Assembly (NCBI GenBank): GCA_002306975.1 | Contig: DBTI01000187.1 | Coordinates: forward strand, 1-44,993 | Length of the DNA stretch: 44,993 nucleotides | Source of the DNA: Ruminococcaceae bacterium UBA1320 | GTDB lineage: Bacteria; Bacillota; Clostridia; Oscillospirales; Ethanoligenentaceae | Reading direction: 5' to 3' | Shown: piece by piece, positions 41,473 to 44,993 of the stretch | How the letters are laid out: each line of letters starts with the position of its first letter | Numbering within the stretch: position 1 is the first letter of the stretch | The notes under the pieces: generated by a model | What the model saw: only the letters and a program-made list of their open reading frames with translations | Database searches by the model: none | What the model was told of the DNA's origin: nothing | Program-made: the position numbers and the translations under genes

Positions 41473-41486
41473 ACTAAACGTTTAGT
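41473..41486. promoter_or_regulatory. LacI-type operator palindrome
   Basis: ACTAAACGTTTAGT is a perfect 14-base palindrome with a central CG, the standard shape of LacI-family operators. It lies about 30 bases downstream of the promoter and 38 bases before the transporter start codon, where a repressor would block transcription. The adjacent LacI-type gene is the obvious candidate. Confidence 0.75.
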
Positions 41487-41524
41487 TAATTTGCTGATTT
41501 AAAGTAAAAGGGAGGAACTTTTAA

Positions 41525-42562
41525 TTGAAAAAAGTATTAGCTCTGTTACTCATCATGGTTATGTCATTCGGGCTTGTTTCATGCAAAGGTGCAGCAAGTT
41601 CAACAGCATCAACATCATCAAACAATAGCACAGCATCTACCGCAACAAAGAAATTTACCATTGTTACTGTTCCCAAGCTTACAAGTATTGCATGGTTCCA
41701 GAGAATGGAGACCGGTGTTAAGAAATATGCAGCCGATACCGGCGAGAATGCATATTATACCGGCCCGGCAACCGGAGATGCAGCATTGCAGGCACAGGTA
41801 ATCGAAGACCTTATCGCAAAAAAAGTTGACGCTATCTGCGTCGTACCGTTCTCAACCGAAGCGTTGGAGCCGGTGCTGAAAAAGGCCAGAGATGCCGGAA
41901 TCATTGTTATTACACAGGAAGCAGCAGGAATGACTAACATAGATTATGACATAGAAGCTTTTGATAACAATAAATACGGCGAACACTTTATGACAAAGCT
42001 CGGTCAACTTACAGGCGGAAAAGGCAAATATATTCAAGAAGTCGGCGCACTGACTTCCGAGTCACACAAAGAGTGGACAGACTCAGCTCAAGCTCTGCAA
42101 AAGACACAATTCCCGGGCATGTCACTCTTAGGTGATAAAATCGAAACAAGCGATAATCAGACCAATTCTTACAATAAAACAAAAGAGATCCTCAAATCCA
42201 ATCCGGATATCGCAGGCATTCAGGGCAGCGCTATGAGCGACGTAGCAGGCTCGGCAATGGCTGTTGAAGAGGCTGGACTTGGCGGAAAAATCAAGATTGT
42301 CGGTACTTCACTCGTATCAGTTTCCGGTAAATATATCAAAGACGGCACAATTGATATGATTTCTTTCTGGGATCCAGCGGATGCCGGTTATGCAATGAAC
42401 GTTTTGGCACAGAAGATTCTTTCCGGCGAAAAAGTTGCTGACGGCATTGATCTTGGCGTTAACGGTTACACTAAGCTTTCACTGAAGGGCAAAGTTCTTA
42501 CAGGTCAAGCTTGGGTTGACGTAACAAAGGATAACGTTACCGATCCTAAGTACAACTTCTAA
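41525..42562 (+). CDS. Sugar ABC transporter substrate-binding lipoprotein (RhaS/LsrB-like)
   Basis: A 345-residue lipoprotein: signal peptide with lipobox GLVSC (Cys20), a Ser/Thr-rich linker, then a type I periplasmic-binding fold (peripla_BP_4 type). Segments such as FTIVTVPKLTSIAWFQRMETGVKKYA, VDAICVVPFSTEALEPVLKKARDAGI and VITQEA are typical of the rhamnose/autoinducer-2 branch (RhaS, LsrB) rather than of ribose-binding RbsB, though the ligand cannot be fixed by eye. The start is a TTG after GGAGG. It heads the operon with the ATPase and permease. A hairpin after it probably raises its mRNA level relative to the other two. Confidence 0.92.
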   Translation: MKKVLALLLIMVMSFGLVSCKGAASSTASTSSNNSTASTATKKFTIVTVPKLTSIAWFQRMETGVKKYAADTGENAYYTGPATGDAALQAQVIEDLIAKKVDAICVVPFSTEALEPVLKKARDAGIIVITQEAAGMTNIDYDIEAFDNNKYGEHFMTKLGQLTGGKGKYIQEVGALTSESHKEWTDSAQALQKTQFPGMSLLGDKIETSDNQTNSYNKTKEILKSNPDIAGIQGSAMSDVAGSAMAVEEAGLGGKIKIVGTSLVSVSGKYIKDGTIDMISFWDPADAGYAMNVLAQKILSGEKVADGIDLGVNGYTKLSLKGKVLTGQAWVDVTKDNVTDPKYNF

Positions 42563-42586
42563 TTTATCCACAATATGTACGTTAAT

Positions 42587-42620
42587 GCAAGCCTCATGAC
42601 AACGTTGACATGAGGCTTGC
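42587..42620 (+). terminator. Intra-operon hairpin after the binding-protein gene
   Basis: GCAAGCCTCATG (42587-42598) pairs perfectly with CATGAGGCTTGC (42609-42620). No long T-run follows, so it is probably a partial terminator or mRNA-stabilising hairpin of the kind common after binding-protein genes. Confidence 0.7.
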
Positions 42621-42651
42621 TCCATTAAAATCATGAAGGTAGAGATTTAAA

Positions 42652-44157
42652 ATGGGAGAAGTTTTTCTTGAGTTAAAAGGTATTAAAAAATCCTTTGATG
42701 GCGTTTATGCTCTTAAGGGCGTGAATCTTACCGTAAAAAAGGGAGAGGTCCATTGCCTCGCCGGAGTTAACGGTTGCGGAAAATCCACTTTGATAAAAGT
42801 AATTTCCGGGGTTCATGCCGCGAATGAGGGAGAAGTTTATATCGATGGCAAAGAAATGAAGAACTTCAGCCCTATGGACGCGATAAGACAAGGTGTTCAG
42901 GTCATATATCAGGATTTCGCAGTATTTCCAAACCTTACTGTTGCTGAAAATATCGCAATGAACCGCAATATGGAAAGCTCTAATAAGCTTATAAACTGGA
43001 AAGAAAGCAAAAAGATTGCCACCGAAGCCATGGCAAAAATCGGCGCACACATGGATTTGGATTTGCTGGTTGAGCAGCTTTCGGTTGCAAACAAGCAGAT
43101 GGTAGCTATCTGCCGCGCCATTTTGGGCGAGGCGAAGCTTCTTATTCTCGATGAGCCTACCACAGCACTGACAGCTAAGGAAGTAGACAAGCTGTTTACA
43201 ATAATCAAGAACCTCAAAGAAAAAGGCATAGCCATCGTCATTGTTACGCACAAGATTGACGAGGTTTATGATATCGCCGACAAGCTGACGATAATCCGCA
43301 ACGGTGAAAATGTAGCCTCAGGGGATATAAAGGATTTCGATCAGCCTGCATTTGTCAAGTATATGACAGGAAGAGATATAGTAAAAACCAACTTCCGCCC
43401 AACTGAAATAGGCGAGGAAATTTTAAAAGTTGAAAACCTGACAAGAAAAGGCGTTTTTAACAACATCAACTTCCGTCTGCAAAAAGGTGAAGTATTGGGC
43501 ATCACCGGTCTTCTGGGTTCCGGACGTGGTGAAATAGGCGACGCTTTGTTCGGCATTGCGCCGGCAAATTCCGGCGATATATATTTGCATGGTAAAAAAA
43601 TCGGCATCAAAAATATTGGAGATGCGGTTAAACATAAAATTGCTTATGTTCCTGAGGACAGGCTGACACAGGGTTTATTTCTTGAGCGCTCAATCGCGGA
43701 TAACACTGTTGCCGCATCGATCAAATACTATTTTGCAAAAGGTATGCTGCAGTTTAAAGAGATGATTGACAGCTCGGATAACTGGATTAAGGATTTGAAC
43801 ATTGTTGCAAAATCCTCAAGACCCCCTGTAAAAACACTTTCCGGAGGAAATCAGCAAAAGGTTGTTATAGCAAAATGGCTTAACACCAAACCTGAGCTTC
43901 TGATATTAAACGGCCCTACCGTCGGCGTTGATATCGGCGCAAAGTCGGATATTCACGGAATACTGCACCGTTTGGCAGGCGAAGGTGTAGGCATCATTAT
44001 AATTTCCGACGATTTGTCGGAGCTTGTCGAAAACTGCAACAGAATTATTGTTGTCAATAATGGAAAAATTCAGGCAGAGATGAACAGCTCGGATACCGAC
44101 GAGGCAAAGCTGTCAGAATTGCTTAACGGAAAAGCGGAACAGGAGGCCTCACGATGA
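42652..44157 (+). CDS. Sugar ABC transporter ATP-binding protein with two ATPase domains (RbsA/RhaT type)
   Basis: A 501-residue fusion of two nucleotide-binding domains, the standard form in ribose/rhamnose/AI-2 importers. Domain 1 is complete: Walker A GVNGCGKST, QDFAVFPNLTV Q-loop region, LSVANKQMV signature, LLILDEPTTAL Walker B and the H-loop VTHK. Domain 2 has a degenerate P-loop (GLLGSGRGE), the signature LSGGNQQKV, and a Walker B reading LLILNGPTVGVD, where Asp and catalytic Glu are changed to Asn and Gly, so only domain 1 can be fully active. The gene ends by overlapping the permease start (ATGA). It drives uptake of the sugar bound by the preceding lipoprotein. Confidence 0.94.
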   Translation: MGEVFLELKGIKKSFDGVYALKGVNLTVKKGEVHCLAGVNGCGKSTLIKVISGVHAANEGEVYIDGKEMKNFSPMDAIRQGVQVIYQDFAVFPNLTVAENIAMNRNMESSNKLINWKESKKIATEAMAKIGAHMDLDLLVEQLSVANKQMVAICRAILGEAKLLILDEPTTALTAKEVDKLFTIIKNLKEKGIAIVIVTHKIDEVYDIADKLTIIRNGENVASGDIKDFDQPAFVKYMTGRDIVKTNFRPTEIGEEILKVENLTRKGVFNNINFRLQKGEVLGITGLLGSGRGEIGDALFGIAPANSGDIYLHGKKIGIKNIGDAVKHKIAYVPEDRLTQGLFLERSIADNTVAASIKYYFAKGMLQFKEMIDSSDNWIKDLNIVAKSSRPPVKTLSGGNQQKVVIAKWLNTKPELLILNGPTVGVDIGAKSDIHGILHRLAGEGVGIIIISDDLSELVENCNRIIVVNNGKIQAEMNSSDTDEAKLSELLNGKAEQEASR

Positions 44158-44993
44158 ATGGACTTGGCGCAAAAAAACTGATGACATCAACGGAGATGTT
44201 CGTTGTTTACATAATCGTTGTGTTGTCAGTAGTTATAGGACTCATAAACCCTGCGTTTTTTTCAGTAGGCACGGTGTTTGATACACTTAGGGCAATGCTT
44301 GTAACCACAATTTTCGCCCTGTGCGAAATGATTATTATTATATCGGGCGGAATTGATGTGTCATTTCCGGCAATCGCTTGCTTTTCGCTGTATTTTACCG
44401 TGTCAATAATGACTAACCTCAAAATTGACAATATCTTTTTTGCTTTTCTTGTGTCCGGACTGTTCGGCCTCGCTTGGGGCGCATTGAACGGACTTCTTAT
44501 CGGCAAGTTTAAGATTCCGGCGCTTATCGCAACGCTTGGCACGAGCAGCGTCGCAAACGGACTGGTTTTGGTTTATAGCGGAGGCACCGAAATTTCCAAT
44601 CTTCCGACATCGCTTGATTCGCTGTCGCAGGTGTTCTTGTTCAACTTGAAGAACAGCAACGGTGGAAAGACCACGCTGACGATTTTTGTAATACTTCCGA
44701 TCGTGCTTGCAATCATCATACACTGGGTATTGAAACATACAATGCTTGGCAGGGGGATATATGCGGTCGGCGGCAACTCGAACGCTGCGAGAATTGCCGG
44801 CATAAACGTGGTCGGCACAAAGTTCATTGTATACATGGCTGCCGGTTTTCTTACCGGAATCGCTGCCATTACCTATACGATCCTTATGCGAGACGCCAAT
44901 CCGCAAAACCTTATGGGTTCTGAAATGATGGTTATCGCAGCTGTCGTGATCGGCGGCACACGAATTACCGGCGGACATGGCCACGATATAAGC
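44154..44993 (+). CDS. Sugar ABC transporter permease (RbsC/RhaP type), cut by the window end
   Basis: The first 280 codons of a BPD_transp_2 family permease; the reading frame is open to the last base. Several hydrophobic helices and the motifs IIIISGGIDVSFPAI, LIATLGTSSVANG, LGRGIYAVGGNSNAARIAGINV and the late MVIAAVVIGGTRITGG are typical of the RbsC/LsrC group. The ATG overlaps the TGA of the ATPase gene and has AGGAGG ahead of it. It forms the membrane channel of the importer; a second permease often follows in rhamnose/AI-2 systems and would lie beyond the window. Confidence 0.92.
   Translation, partial: MNGLGAKKLMTSTEMFVVYIIVVLSVVIGLINPAFFSVGTVFDTLRAMLVTTIFALCEMIIIISGGIDVSFPAIACFSLYFTVSIMTNLKIDNIFFAFLVSGLFGLAWGALNGLLIGKFKIPALIATLGTSSVANGLVLVYSGGTEISNLPTSLDSLSQVFLFNLKNSNGGKTTLTIFVILPIVLAIIIHWVLKHTMLGRGIYAVGGNSNAARIAGINVVGTKFIVYMAAGFLTGIAAITYTILMRDANPQNLMGSEMMVIAAVVIGGTRITGGHGHDIS

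Overview
The window looks like the chromosome of a low-to-middle G+C Gram-positive anaerobe of the class Clostridia, probably of the Oscillospiraceae/Ruminococcaceae type. Pointers are strong AGGAGG ribosome sites, TTG and GTG starts, a DUF4317 protein, ChW cell-surface repeats, a CwlD-like amidase, a RhaS/RbsA-type sugar transporter and a thioredoxin reductase lacking the usual NADPH motif. The species cannot be named from sequence reading alone.

Layout: (1) 1-4200 is core metabolism: a TPP riboswitch with its terminator controls thiD-thiM-thiE (thiamine salvage and coupling), followed by a flavodoxin-like NADH oxidoreductase that converges on a thioredoxin-reductase-like flavoprotein. (2) 4544-20215 is an accessory region. 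It starts at an intact tRNA-Ser(GGA) and ends at a decayed copy of the 3' half of the same tRNA together with its downstream terminator. A third partial copy of the downstream segment lies at about 16565. Between them lie unrelated single genes: a PfkB kinase, a DUF4317 protein, a BtrH-like protein, a variant peptide deformylase, an ABC exporter with a divergent TetR regulator, a C39-like protein, a DUF2007-like protein, a CwlD-like amidase, an EamA transporter, a flavin reductase and membrane proteins. No integrase is visible.

(3) 20362-23657 holds an unrecognised Ser/Asn/Trp-rich protein and a histidine kinase/response regulator pair. (4) 24088-31506 is the most interesting part: six co-directional genes for protein phosphorylation signalling. 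They are a membrane Ser/Thr kinase with a zinc ribbon and an outside beta-propeller-like sensor, an FHA protein, a membrane PP2C phosphatase, a secreted trypsin-fold protein whose whole catalytic triad is replaced (with a cytoplasmic FHA domain), a PrsW-type membrane protease fused to FHA, and a second soluble PP2C. Related GC-rich hairpins (four copies, 20275-31605) surround this block.

(5) 31631-39206 holds two large secreted proteins transcribed divergently: a 1692-residue GLUG/LRR/Ig/ChW surface protein and a GH25 lysozyme with four repeat modules. (6) 39472-44993 holds an AllA-like protein, a LacI regulator and a sugar ABC transporter (lipoprotein, double ATPase, permease cut by the window end) with a good promoter and a palindromic LacI-type operator.

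The likely joint action in block 4 is: the sensor kinase phosphorylates partners on Thr/Ser, three FHA proteins bind the phosphorylated forms, and two PP2C enzymes reset them, with two membrane-anchored protease-fold proteins as recruited effectors. This is inference from domain content and gene order.
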